A stretch of 64,000 nucleotides of DNA from Deltaproteobacteria bacterium. Lineage in GTDB: Bacteria; Myxococcota_A; UBA9160; UBA4427. Positions 26,884-34,828 of this stretch are shown piece after piece. The notes below the pieces were generated by a model. It searched no databases. It was not told the DNA's origin and worked only from the letters and a program-made list of their open reading frames with translations. The number at the start of each line of letters is the position of its first letter. The first letter of the stretch is position 1. The translations under genes and the position numbers were made by a program. The stretch lies in assembly GCA_016713665.1 (NCBI GenBank), contig JADJOR010000005.1:496001-560000 (forward strand), read 5' to 3'.

Positions 26884-28443
26884 TCAGGAGTTCATCGACT
26901 CGAGGAACTCGGCGTTCGTCGACGTCTTCTCGATCTTCCCCATCAGGAACTCCATCGAGTCGACCGGCGAGAGCGGCGCGAGCACCTTGCGCAGGATGTA
27001 CATCCGGTTGAGGGTGTTCTCGTCCATCAGCAGCTCTTCGCGACGCGTCGCCGAGCGGTTGATGTCGATCGCCGGATAGGTCCTGCGGTCGGCGAGCTTG
27101 CGATCGAGGACGATCTCGCAATTGCCGGTGCCCTTGAACTCCTCGAAGATGACCTCGTCCATGCGCGAGCCGGTGTCGATGAGCGCCGTCCCGACGATCG
27201 TCAGGCTGCCGCCCTCTTCGACGTTGCGCGCCGCACCGAAGAAGCGCTTCGGCTTGTGGAGCGCGTTCGAGTCGACGCCGCCCGAGAGGATCTTGCCCGA
27301 GTGGGGCACCACGGTGTTGTGGGCGCGGGCGAGGCGCGTGATCGAGTCGAGCAGGATGACCACGTCGCGGCCGTGCTCGACGAGGCGCTTCGCCTTCGCG
27401 ATCACCATGTCGGCGACCTGGACGTGGCGCGTCGCGGGCTCGTCGAAGGTCGAGGAGATGACCTCGGCCTTCACCGTCCGCTGCATGTCGGTCACCTCTT
27501 CCGGCCGCTCGTCGATCAGCAGCACGATCAGGTAGACCTCGGGATGCGCCTCGGCGATGGCGTTCGCGATGTCCTTGAGGAGCATCGTCTTGCCGGCCTT
27601 GGGCGGCGAGGTGATCAGCGCGCGCTGACCCTTCCCGAGCGGCGCGATCAGGTCGATGATGCGCGTCGTCATGCCGCCCGACTTGGTCTCGAGCGTGAAC
27701 TTCTCCTGCGGATAGAGCGGCGTCAGGTTGTCGAAGAGGATCTTGTGCTTCGCGGCCCGGGGCTCCTCGAAGTTGATCGACTCGACCTTCAGCAGCGCGA
27801 AGTAGCGCTCGCCCTCTTTCGGCGATCGGACCTGGCCCTCGACGGAATCGCCCGTGCGCAGATTGAAGCGCCGGATCTGGGAGGGCGAGACGTAGATGTC
27901 GTCCGGACCCGCGAGGTAGTTCTGGTCGGGCGCGCGCAGGAAGCCGAAGCCGTCCTGCAGGATCTCGAGCACGCCCTCGGCGAAGATCCGGCCGCGGTTC
28001 TCGGTCTGGGTCTTCAGGATCGCGAAGATCAGGTCCTGCTTGCGCAGGCCCGCCGCGTTCTCCACGTCCATCGACTCGGCGAGCTTGGTCAGCTCGGCCA
28101 TCGTCTTCTGCTTCAGCTCGCGGACGTAGATCGTCTCCGAGGGATCATCGGACTGGTTCTCGAGATCGGCTTCTTCCTCGGCGAGCTCCGCGTCGCTCGG
28201 CAGGTAGTCGCGCTTCGGGATGTCGCTGCGGCCGCCCCGGTCGAGGCGCTCCCCGCGATCCCCGCGGTGGCCACCGCCACCGCCGCCGCCTCCTCCGCCA
28301 CCACCGCCGCCCCCTCCGCCACCGGAGTTGCGCGAGCGTCGCCCGCGGCCGCGTCGGTTGCGGTTGCCAGCGGGACCCTGGCCCGGCTGCTGGGGTCCGG
28401 AAGCTTCCTTGACGTTGGTGTCGGACGGGCGCTCACTGCTCAC
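26884..28443 (-). CDS. rho: Transcription termination factor Rho
   Basis: The 519-residue RNA helicase ends factor-dependent transcription. It has an N-terminal extension of about 100 residues with RNRRGRGRRSR and a run of 18 glycines (residues 41-58). A Rho_N helix domain, the RNA-binding cold-shock-like domain (GFGFLRAPDQNYL, DIYVSPSQIRRF), Walker A (PPKAGKTML), Walker B (VVILLDSITRLARAHN) and the Q-loop region follow. The start is GTG at 28443. Arg/Gly-rich extensions occur in Rho of GC-rich bacteria and may add RNA contacts. The C-terminus is intact. Confidence 0.95.
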   Translation of the reverse strand: MSSERPSDTNVKEASGPQQPGQGPAGNRNRRGRGRRSRNSGGGGGGGGGGGGGGGGGGHRGDRGERLDRGGRSDIPKRDYLPSDAELAEEEADLENQSDDPSETIYVRELKQKTMAELTKLAESMDVENAAGLRKQDLIFAILKTQTENRGRIFAEGVLEILQDGFGFLRAPDQNYLAGPDDIYVSPSQIRRFNLRTGDSVEGQVRSPKEGERYFALLKVESINFEEPRAAKHKILFDNLTPLYPQEKFTLETKSGGMTTRIIDLIAPLGKGQRALITSPPKAGKTMLLKDIANAIAEAHPEVYLIVLLIDERPEEVTDMQRTVKAEVISSTFDEPATRHVQVADMVIAKAKRLVEHGRDVVILLDSITRLARAHNTVVPHSGKILSGGVDSNALHKPKRFFGAARNVEEGGSLTIVGTALIDTGSRMDEVIFEEFKGTGNCEIVLDRKLADRRTYPAIDINRSATRREELLMDENTLNRMYILRKVLAPLSPVDSMEFLMGKIEKTSTNAEFLESMNS

Positions 28444-28896
28444 GGGGCTCTCTCTCTTGCTCTCGTCGATGACTCGATCGACCTGGGTTCACGATGGATT
28501 GGAATCGGGGGTGGGACTCGGGTCGGGGACCGACCTTCGAGACGTCCGGAGGGGAGATTCGATCGGACGTCGGAACTCGTACTCGGGCGGGCGATCCGGG
28601 TCGCACCGTCCTCATGCCAGATGTGCCACGTACGCGGAGGGCTCGCCTCCGCTCTGTCGTCTCTCGGGTGCCGGGGGGTGGGCTCTCGCAAGCCCATCGT
28701 CGGCACGGTGTACTGGGTTGATGCGGTTCTTGGGATCGTTGCCGTGGAAAGGGTCGAGGTTGATGGACGCTTCGAGGGCTCTCACGACGGCTCATCGGCG
28801 CAGCACGCCAATGGATCGGATCCTTGAGCGACTCGGGAAGCTCCGCCAGCAATCGGTGAGGAGCGGGCGCAATCTACCCGGCCGGCGTCGGGCCTG
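28444..28896 (-). other. Rho 5' leader / intergenic stretch
   Basis: About 450 bases without a recognisable gene separate pgeF from rho. It probably holds the rho promoter and a long leader; rho is autoregulated through its leader in other bacteria. A small hairpin-forming element (GGGCTCTCGCAAGCCC) is visible around 28679-28694. No clear promoter could be assigned. Confidence 0.3.
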
Positions 28897-29631
28897 TCAA
28901 CCCTCGGGCGTCCTTCCGTCTGCGGCTGGGGCGGGCTCGATGAAGTGGCGAAGGCGGCCGGAGGCCGGTCCGTCGCGGCGGAACGACTCGAAGCGCGGGC
29001 CCGGCGTGCAGATGGTGCAGAGGCAGGCAGCCGCTCCGATCCGGTCGGAGCCGACACCGATCCGGGCGAGCACCCGGGCGGCGAGGGCGGGCAGGTCGAG
29101 CTGATGACGGCCGGGTCGGCCGGGCACGAGAACCCCGGCCAGGAGCCCCTCGTACCGTCGCGCCAGGGCCGCGGCGACCGGCTCGTCGACCTCGTAGCAG
29201 CAGCCCCGCGCGGCCGGTCCCACTGCCGCCCGAAGCCCCCCGACCCGCTGCCCCATGGCTTCGATCCCGGCCTCGATCACGCCGGCCGCGAGCCCACGCC
29301 AGCCGGCATGGATCGCCGCGACACATCCCCCGTCCGCCGAGGCCACGAGGATCGGCACACAATCCGCCGTCACGATCCCGATCGCGACCCCGGGCGTCGT
29401 CGAGACGATCGCATCGGCCTCGCTCGGCGCCCCCGCACGCAGCGCCTCGCCGCGCACCACGCCGACGCCGTGGATCTGGTGTGGAAACACTGTGTAATCA
29501 GGTACTTGCGCACCACGCTCCGCGAAGCCGTGGCCGACTCCGAGCCCTTCGAGAACGGGATCGCAAAGATGTCGGCCGCTCGCAGACCGGGTCATCGATC
29601 CCGTGATCGATCCGATCACCGGCCCGGTCAT
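28897..29631 (-). CDS. pgeF: PgeF/YfiH-family laccase-domain protein
   Basis: The 244-residue protein belongs to the YfiH/DUF152 family. Members act on peptidoglycan precursors (correcting L-Ser mis-incorporation) or have multi-copper or purine-nucleoside activities. The metal-site residues are present: His in HQIHG, Cys in TADCVPI and His in AIHAGWRG. ATG at 29631 overlaps the rluD stop (ATGA), so the two genes are coupled. The first 20 residues contain a short Gly/Ser/Thr-rich repeat (GPVIGSITGSMT) that is not conserved. Confidence 0.85.
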   Translation of the reverse strand: MTGPVIGSITGSMTRSASGRHLCDPVLEGLGVGHGFAERGAQVPDYTVFPHQIHGVGVVRGEALRAGAPSEADAIVSTTPGVAIGIVTADCVPILVASADGGCVAAIHAGWRGLAAGVIEAGIEAMGQRVGGLRAAVGPAARGCCYEVDEPVAAALARRYEGLLAGVLVPGRPGRHQLDLPALAARVLARIGVGSDRIGAAACLCTICTPGPRFESFRRDGPASGRLRHFIEPAPAADGRTPEG

Positions 29632-30704
29632 CGGTCCGCTCCACGCCCACGGCCACCGCTTCGCCCACGACCGCCCCCGGTTCGGTCGCTGCCCACTTCG
29701 TCGCCTCGAATCCCAGCCCGACCGGGCTCCCCGGTCACGGGTTCGAGGCAGAGCGATGCCACCAGCGCGACCAGGTCGGGGGGCAGGGGCGCGTCGAAGC
29801 CGAGTCGGGTCCCCGTGCGCGGGTGTTCGAAGCCGAGGTGGGCGGCGTGCAGCGCGGGCCGACCGAGCCGGGCCTCCGGTCCCCTCGCCCGGCCGTAGAC
29901 GATGTCGCCGACGACGGGCAGGCCGGCGCTCGCGAGGTGGACCCGGATCTGATGGGTGCGGCCGGTCTCGGGGCGGATCTCGAGCTCTGCGACTCCGTTC
30001 GCACGATCCCGTGCGACGACGCACCAGCGGGTCGATGCGGGGCGGCCCGAGCGGGTCCGCACCGACATGCGCTGGCGGTCCTCGGGATGGCGACCGATCG
30101 GGCGATCGATCCGGCCCGAGTCGGCCTTGGGCAGGCCGCGGACGAAGGTGCGGTAGACGCGGTCGATCGAGTGGCGGGCGAACTGGGCGGCGAGCCCCTG
30201 ATGGGCGAGGTCGGTCTTGGCGGCGACGAGGACGCCGGAGGTGCCGCGGTCGAGGCGGTGGACGATTCCCGGACGCAGCACGCCGCCGATGCCGGCGAGC
30301 TCGCCCCGGCAGTGGTGGAGCAGCGCGTTGACCAGCGTTCCGCGGGGATGGCCCGGCGCCGGATGCACGACGAGACCGGCGGGCTTGTCGAGCACGATGA
30401 GGTCACGGTCCTCGAAGAGCACGACGAGCGCGATCGGCTCGGGCTCGAGGGACATCGCCTCGGGCGCGCCGGGCCGCGCCTCGATCTCCTCGCCGAGGGC
30501 GACGGCGCGACTCGCGCGCGCCGGCCCGCCCGCCACGCGCACCCGATCCTGCTCGATCCAGCGCTTTGCCTGGGCGCGCGAGACGCCCGCGAGCTCGGCG
30601 AGCGCGCTGTCGAGGCGCTGACCTGCGCCGCGCTCGTCGATCGTGAACACGAGCGATTCGTCGTCGCACAGCACGTCGTCGTCCGGGTTCGGCTCGCCCG
30701 CCAT
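29628..30704 (-). CDS. rluD: RluD-family 23S rRNA pseudouridine synthase
   Basis: The 358-residue enzyme has an N-terminal S4 RNA-binding domain (GQRLDSALAELAGVSRAQAKRWI). The pseudouridine synthase core has the catalytic Asp in HRLDRGTSG plus RPETGRTHQIRVHLA. The last 35 residues are a Gly/Arg-rich tail beyond the usual family end. RluD proteins modify helix 69 of 23S rRNA, although RluA and RluC look alike. It is coupled to pgeF, a frequent rluD partner. Confidence 0.88.
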   Translation of the reverse strand: MAGEPNPDDDVLCDDESLVFTIDERGAGQRLDSALAELAGVSRAQAKRWIEQDRVRVAGGPARASRAVALGEEIEARPGAPEAMSLEPEPIALVVLFEDRDLIVLDKPAGLVVHPAPGHPRGTLVNALLHHCRGELAGIGGVLRPGIVHRLDRGTSGVLVAAKTDLAHQGLAAQFARHSIDRVYRTFVRGLPKADSGRIDRPIGRHPEDRQRMSVRTRSGRPASTRWCVVARDRANGVAELEIRPETGRTHQIRVHLASAGLPVVGDIVYGRARGPEARLGRPALHAAHLGFEHPRTGTRLGFDAPLPPDLVALVASLCLEPVTGEPGRAGIRGDEVGSDRTGGGRGRSGGRGRGADR

Positions 30705-30734
30705 GTCCGCCTCCGTCCCGGGCGCGCGCCGCGC

Positions 30735-31475
30735 CTAACGAAGACCGAGGAAGCGGCTGCGGCTGTTCTTCTGCCGCGATTCCTGCAGGCGCGTCATGTA
30801 GCTCGGAACGACGAGCACGGGGTCGAGGCCGATCGTCCTGGCGTAGGCCGTGACGAAGCCGCGGACGTACACGTCGGCCGGCAGGTCGGCGAAGTTCTCG
30901 TCCTCGATGTTGCGCAGATGCGAGCCCGAGACCTTCGTCACGTCGGCGATCTGATCGATCTCGTAGCCGCGGAAGAGCCGCGTGCGGCGCAGCCGCGGGC
31001 CGTCGTACTCGCCCCCCGCGTCGTCGTCCCGTCCGTCGTAGCGCTCCGTGTCCTCTTCGAAGACCCGCGTCACCGCGGCCTCGGCCGCGCGCGCGACCCG
31101 CGCCGACTCGTCGATCGAAGGCAGCGTCCGCGCCGCACCGTTGATCGCCCGACCCGCCGCCGCGGCATCGGGAGCGGCGGGGGCGATCGTCGCAGTCGGC
31201 GTCGGGCCGATCGCGAGAGGCTCGGTCGCGCGATGCGACTGGTCGTAGCTCGCGCGCAGCTCCGGGTCCGCGAGCACGCGGTAGGCCTCGTCGAGCCGCG
31301 CGCGGATCTCGGACGCGTCGCGCTTCTCGAAGATCGAGTAGAGGGCGAGCGACCCCTCGGCCCAGGTCTCCTGGGCCATGCGATAGGCGCGATCGATCTC
31401 GCCGGGCGAAGCGCCGCGCGGAACCTCGAGCATTTCGTAGTGGTCGAGCTCGTCGATCCCTCGCATCCCGATCAT
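30735..31475 (-). CDS. J-domain-like / RodZ-type HTH protein
   Basis: The 246-residue product has an N-terminal helical domain resembling a J domain (DHYEMLEVPRGASPGEIDRAYR, then VLADPELRASYDQ). It lacks the HPD motif needed to stimulate DnaK. A disordered Ala/Pro linker follows, then a Cro/RodZ-type helix-turn-helix (about 165-235; YEIDQIADVTKVSGSHLRNI and DLPADVYVRGFV). No membrane helix is present, unlike full RodZ. The ATG overlaps the stop of the upstream MinD-like ATPase gene (ATGA), suggesting a functional pair. It may be a DNA- or partner-binding adaptor in cell polarity, inferred from context only. Confidence 0.65.
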   Translation of the reverse strand: MIGMRGIDELDHYEMLEVPRGASPGEIDRAYRMAQETWAEGSLALYSIFEKRDASEIRARLDEAYRVLADPELRASYDQSHRATEPLAIGPTPTATIAPAAPDAAAAGRAINGAARTLPSIDESARVARAAEAAVTRVFEEDTERYDGRDDDAGGEYDGPRLRRTRLFRGYEIDQIADVTKVSGSHLRNIEDENFADLPADVYVRGFVTAYARTIGLDPVLVVPSYMTRLQESRQKNSRSRFLGLR

Positions 31476-32524
31476 CCTCTCGAAATTCCGGGCGCGAGCG
31501 GGGCTGGGGCGGGGGGGGGGGTGGGAGCCGGGGTGTGGGTGGGAGCCGGGCCTTGTACGGAAGCCTGGGCAGGCGAGAGCTCCATGAGCTTGCGTGCGAT
31601 GCGCTGCAGATAGATGGACACGTCGGCATCGCTGCGCAGGTCGACGATCGGCCGCCGCATCGACACCGATCGCCGCGCCTCGTCGTCGTAGTTCACGTAG
31701 CCGAGATACTCGGTCTCGATCCCGAAATACTTCCTGCAGACGCTCGCGACGGCGAAGCCGAGCTTCACGTCCTCGGCGGTCCGCACCGCGTTGACGATCA
31801 GCCGCGGCCGGAAGACCCGCATGGTCTCGACGAAGCGATGGGCCTCCGCCGTGTCCGTCGCCTCGATCTCGCGCAGCAGGTCGAGCGGGCTCTTGATTCC
31901 GCGCTCGTTGCGCTGGTCCATGGCGACGGTCACGAGCTGGCGGACGCCGTGGCCCACCATCGCCAGCCGCATGCGGCGATAGAAGGCGGCGCGCAGGAAG
32001 GTGTACGTATTCTCGACCGAGGTCGGCTCGGGCTGCACGACGAGGATCCCGTCGTCCGAAACCAGGAAGTAGTCGAGCACCGACGCGTGGGCGCCCGCCC
32101 CGAGATCGAGCAGCACGAAGTCCGCGTCGAGCTGACGCAGCCCGCGCAGCAGGCGCACCCGCCGCAGATGGCTCGGCTGGGCGTCGGCGAGGTTGCCGTG
32201 GGTCGCAGCGATCAGCTTGAGGTTCGCGAGCGGCGTATCGATCAGGAGCTTGCCGAGATCGTCCTCGCGCTCGGCGACGAAGTCGGCGAGGGTCTTCTGC
32301 GGCGACGCGACGCCGAGGCAGGTATGCAGGTTCGCGCCCTCGAGGTCGACGTCGACGACGACGACGCGCTTGCCCGCACGGGCCAGCGCAGCCGCGAGGT
32401 TGGCGGTGACGAAGGTCTTGCCGACGCCGCCCTTGCCGCCGCCGACGGCGAGCAGACGCGGACCGCGCGCCACCGAGCGGGTGGCATCGTACGAGTCGCC
32501 GGCCGGGTGCGTCGAAGAAATCAC
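31472..32524 (-). CDS. MinD/FlhG-family ParA-like ATPase
   Basis: The 350-residue protein has the deviant Walker A GGGKGGVGKT, Walker A' (VVVDVDLEGANLH) and a Walker B-like DFVLLDLGAGA, typical of MinD/FlhG ATPases that position cell structures. A Pro/Ala-rich tail ends the protein. GTG at 32524 was preferred because AGGAAGG lies six bases upstream. The frame also reaches a TTG at 32629 overlapping the selA stop. FlhG-like members control flagellar or pilus number, but no flagellar gene is nearby. The cargo here is unknown. Confidence 0.75.
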   Translation of the reverse strand: MISSTHPAGDSYDATRSVARGPRLLAVGGGKGGVGKTFVTANLAAALARAGKRVVVVDVDLEGANLHTCLGVASPQKTLADFVAEREDDLGKLLIDTPLANLKLIAATHGNLADAQPSHLRRVRLLRGLRQLDADFVLLDLGAGAHASVLDYFLVSDDGILVVQPEPTSVENTYTFLRAAFYRRMRLAMVGHGVRQLVTVAMDQRNERGIKSPLDLLREIEATDTAEAHRFVETMRVFRPRLIVNAVRTAEDVKLGFAVASVCRKYFGIETEYLGYVNYDDEARRSVSMRRPIVDLRSDADVSIYLQRIARKLMELSPAQASVQGPAPTHTPAPTPPPAPAPLAPGISRG

Positions 32525-32625
32525 GTTCGCCTTCCTCACCGAGTACGATCGCGCGAGCCGAGCTCCTCGAATGACGAACGGGGTCACTGGGGGTTCGGCC
32601 AAGCTAACGAAACCCTCGGGGCCGA

Positions 32626-34077
32626 TCAACGAAACGCGTGGACGAAGGATTCGACGACCAGGGGAAGCTCGTCTTCGTCGAGGGTCCGCACGTCGAGGCG
32701 GAGGGCATCGTCGGCGATCCGGGCGATGACCGGGGTCGGTGCACCGCGCAAGCGATCACTCAACGCCTGGAGACCGGGACCCCGCACGGCGACCGCGACG
32801 CCCGGCAGCGTGAGCTCCGGGAGCGAGCCGCCCCCGACCGCGCCGAGGCTCGGCTCGAGCGTGACGCGGTAGCCGGGCGGCAGCCGGGCCTCGAGCGCCG
32901 CGCGAAGTCGACCGGCGCGGGCCTGCAGCGCGTCCTCGGTCGCAACCAGCGCCGCGATCAACGGAATCTCGACGGCGCGGCCGGGCTCGAGCAGCAGGTC
33001 GAGGGTCGCGTCGAGGGCGGCGAGCGTCAGCTTGTCGACGCGCAGCGCCCGCGCCAGGGGATTGCGGCGCATGGCGTCGACGAGGTCCCGCCGCCCGAGC
33101 AGGATGCCGGCCTGGGGTCCGCCGAGGAGCTTGTCGCCCGACAGGCAGACCACGTCGACACCGAGAGCGAGGCGCGCGGGGGCGAAGGCTTCGGGCGGGA
33201 GCCCCGCTCGGGCGAGGTCGACGAGGGTCCCGCTCCCGAGGTCTTCGACGAGAGGGATGCCGTGGCGATGAGCCAGCTCGGCGAGGCGGGCGACGTCGGC
33301 CTCCGCGACGAAGCCGCGCTGCTCGAAGTTGCTGCGGTGGACCTTCAGCAGGAGCGCGGGGTCGATGGCGAGGGCCGCCTCGTAATCCGAGAGGTGGGTC
33401 CGGTTCGTCGTCCCGACCTCGTGGAGCCGGACCCCGGCCCGCTCCATGACTTCGGGCACCCGGAACGATCCGCCGATCTCGACGAGCTCGCCCCGGGACA
33501 CGACGACCGGTCGACCCATGGCCAGGGTATTGAGGGCGAGGAGCAGGGCCGCCGCGTTGTTGTTGACGACGTGGGCCGCCTCGGCCCCCGAGAGCTCGAC
33601 CAGCTTGGCGGCGAGCTGCCCCATCCGGGATCCACGTCGGCCGGTCTCGAGGTCGAGCTCGAGATCCGAGTAGCCCCGGGCCGCCCGGGCGACGGCCTCC
33701 CGGGCAGAGGCGGCAAGGGGAGACCGGCCGAGATTGGTATGGAGCAGGATGCCGGTCGCGTTGAGGACCCTTCGGGGATGCGGCGCCGAAAGCCGTCGCG
33801 CCTCGGCGGCGATCCGCTCGAGCAGTCCGGCGACGCCGGCTGCGTCGGAGAGGCCCACGTCGCCGGCTGCCGCGCCCGGCCCGTCGGCTCCCGCCGCGCC
33901 TTCGTTCGGCTCCGACGTGCTCGTCCCCTCGCGCAGCGCCTGGATCGCCGCTCGCGCCGCCTTCCGGACCGCCCAACCGGGGAGATCGGGCCACGCCACC
34001 GCCGCATCGCGCATCAGGCGATCGATCGAGGGCAGGCTCCGTCGTGCATCCGAGTTGACGGGTCGCCCCAAATCCAT
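32626..34077 (-). CDS. selA: L-seryl-tRNA(Sec) selenium transferase SelA
   Basis: The 483-residue PLP enzyme converts seryl-tRNA(Sec) to selenocysteinyl-tRNA(Sec) using selenophosphate. The conserved lysine lies in CLSGDKLLGGPQAG. The family segments NATGILLHTNLGRSPL, GYSDLELDLETGRRGSR and VVNNNAAALLLALN are present. Its presence implies that the organism makes selenoproteins. selB, selD and selC are not in the window and no in-frame UGA selenoprotein was seen here. A short alanine/glycine-rich insertion lies near residues 60-75. Confidence 0.93.
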   Translation of the reverse strand: MDLGRPVNSDARRSLPSIDRLMRDAAVAWPDLPGWAVRKAARAAIQALREGTSTSEPNEGAAGADGPGAAAGDVGLSDAAGVAGLLERIAAEARRLSAPHPRRVLNATGILLHTNLGRSPLAASAREAVARAARGYSDLELDLETGRRGSRMGQLAAKLVELSGAEAAHVVNNNAAALLLALNTLAMGRPVVVSRGELVEIGGSFRVPEVMERAGVRLHEVGTTNRTHLSDYEAALAIDPALLLKVHRSNFEQRGFVAEADVARLAELAHRHGIPLVEDLGSGTLVDLARAGLPPEAFAPARLALGVDVVCLSGDKLLGGPQAGILLGRRDLVDAMRRNPLARALRVDKLTLAALDATLDLLLEPGRAVEIPLIAALVATEDALQARAGRLRAALEARLPPGYRVTLEPSLGAVGGGSLPELTLPGVAVAVRGPGLQALSDRLRGAPTPVIARIADDALRLDVRTLDEDELPLVVESFVHAFR

Positions 34078-34106
34078 GACTCTGCACCCCAGACTTTTTG
34101 ACGGTG

Positions 34107-34127
34107 ATGCCGATTCGAGATCGGCAT
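34107..34127 (-). promoter_or_regulatory. Inverted repeat upstream of selA
   Basis: ATGCCGAT and ATCGGCAT form a perfect 8-bp inverted repeat around a 5-base spacer, about 30 bases upstream of the selA start. It could be an operator or a leader hairpin; no regulator can be named. Confidence 0.35.
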
Positions 34128-34828
34128 TGCATTCGCCGGTGCGTCGCCCGCGGACTCCGCGGGTTCGATTCGGAATGAACGACCACCCCTCGAGCGGGAT
34201 CCACCCGTTCGAGTGATAGCAACCCTCGCCGTTCTTCGGCGAGGCAGGCGAATGCGAGGCGGATCGCCCGAGGGAATCGGACGGCGGCGGGGTGCTGCTC
34301 GCGAGCCGAGACTTCCTTCAATGAATCAGCAGAGCCCAGGCCCAGGGGACGCGGGTACGCGTGTACCCGAGCGTTCGAAACATTCGAAACAAGAGACCCG
34401 AAGGCGCGCCGTCGGAGGCGCGCCAGAACGAAACCCAAGCGAGAGTTCGATCCGAGATCCACAACGTCGTCGCCCGCAGAGCCGCTCGAACGCGACCCTC
34501 GGGCATTGAAGGAGAACGTCGAAGTCCGAGCGTGCGGAGACCGGTCCGGAGCGAGATTCCGGTGGACCGATGCACGCTTCTCGCGGCAGGCCCCAAAGCC
34601 CGCCCACGCAGCACCCCAACCAGCGAGTGAGACGAGTCGCCTCCCGGCCAATCCGGGCGGTCCGGTCCGTCGTTGGACACGCCCATCCGTTCGCCTCCAG
34701 TCGACACAGGGATCTTCGCGATCGATCGGCCTCGTGAGAGCCGGCTCGAAAATCCCCTCGCCACGTCCCGAGTCGGGCGTCATGGCGGGACCTTCGCACC
34801 GGCCGACCAAACGGAACCCAGACAGACC
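34128..34828 (+). other. Long structured region upstream of rng
   Basis: About 700 bases with no recognisable gene lie between selA and rng. Several hairpins are visible, including CGGGTAC/GTACCCG at 34352-34369 and paired GGCGCGCC at 34403-34410 and 34417-34424. A repeated TTCGAAAC occurs nearby. RNase E mRNA in Escherichia coli has a long structured 5' leader used in autoregulation, so a similar leader is an inference here. Weak reading frames in both directions look spurious. Confidence 0.4.
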
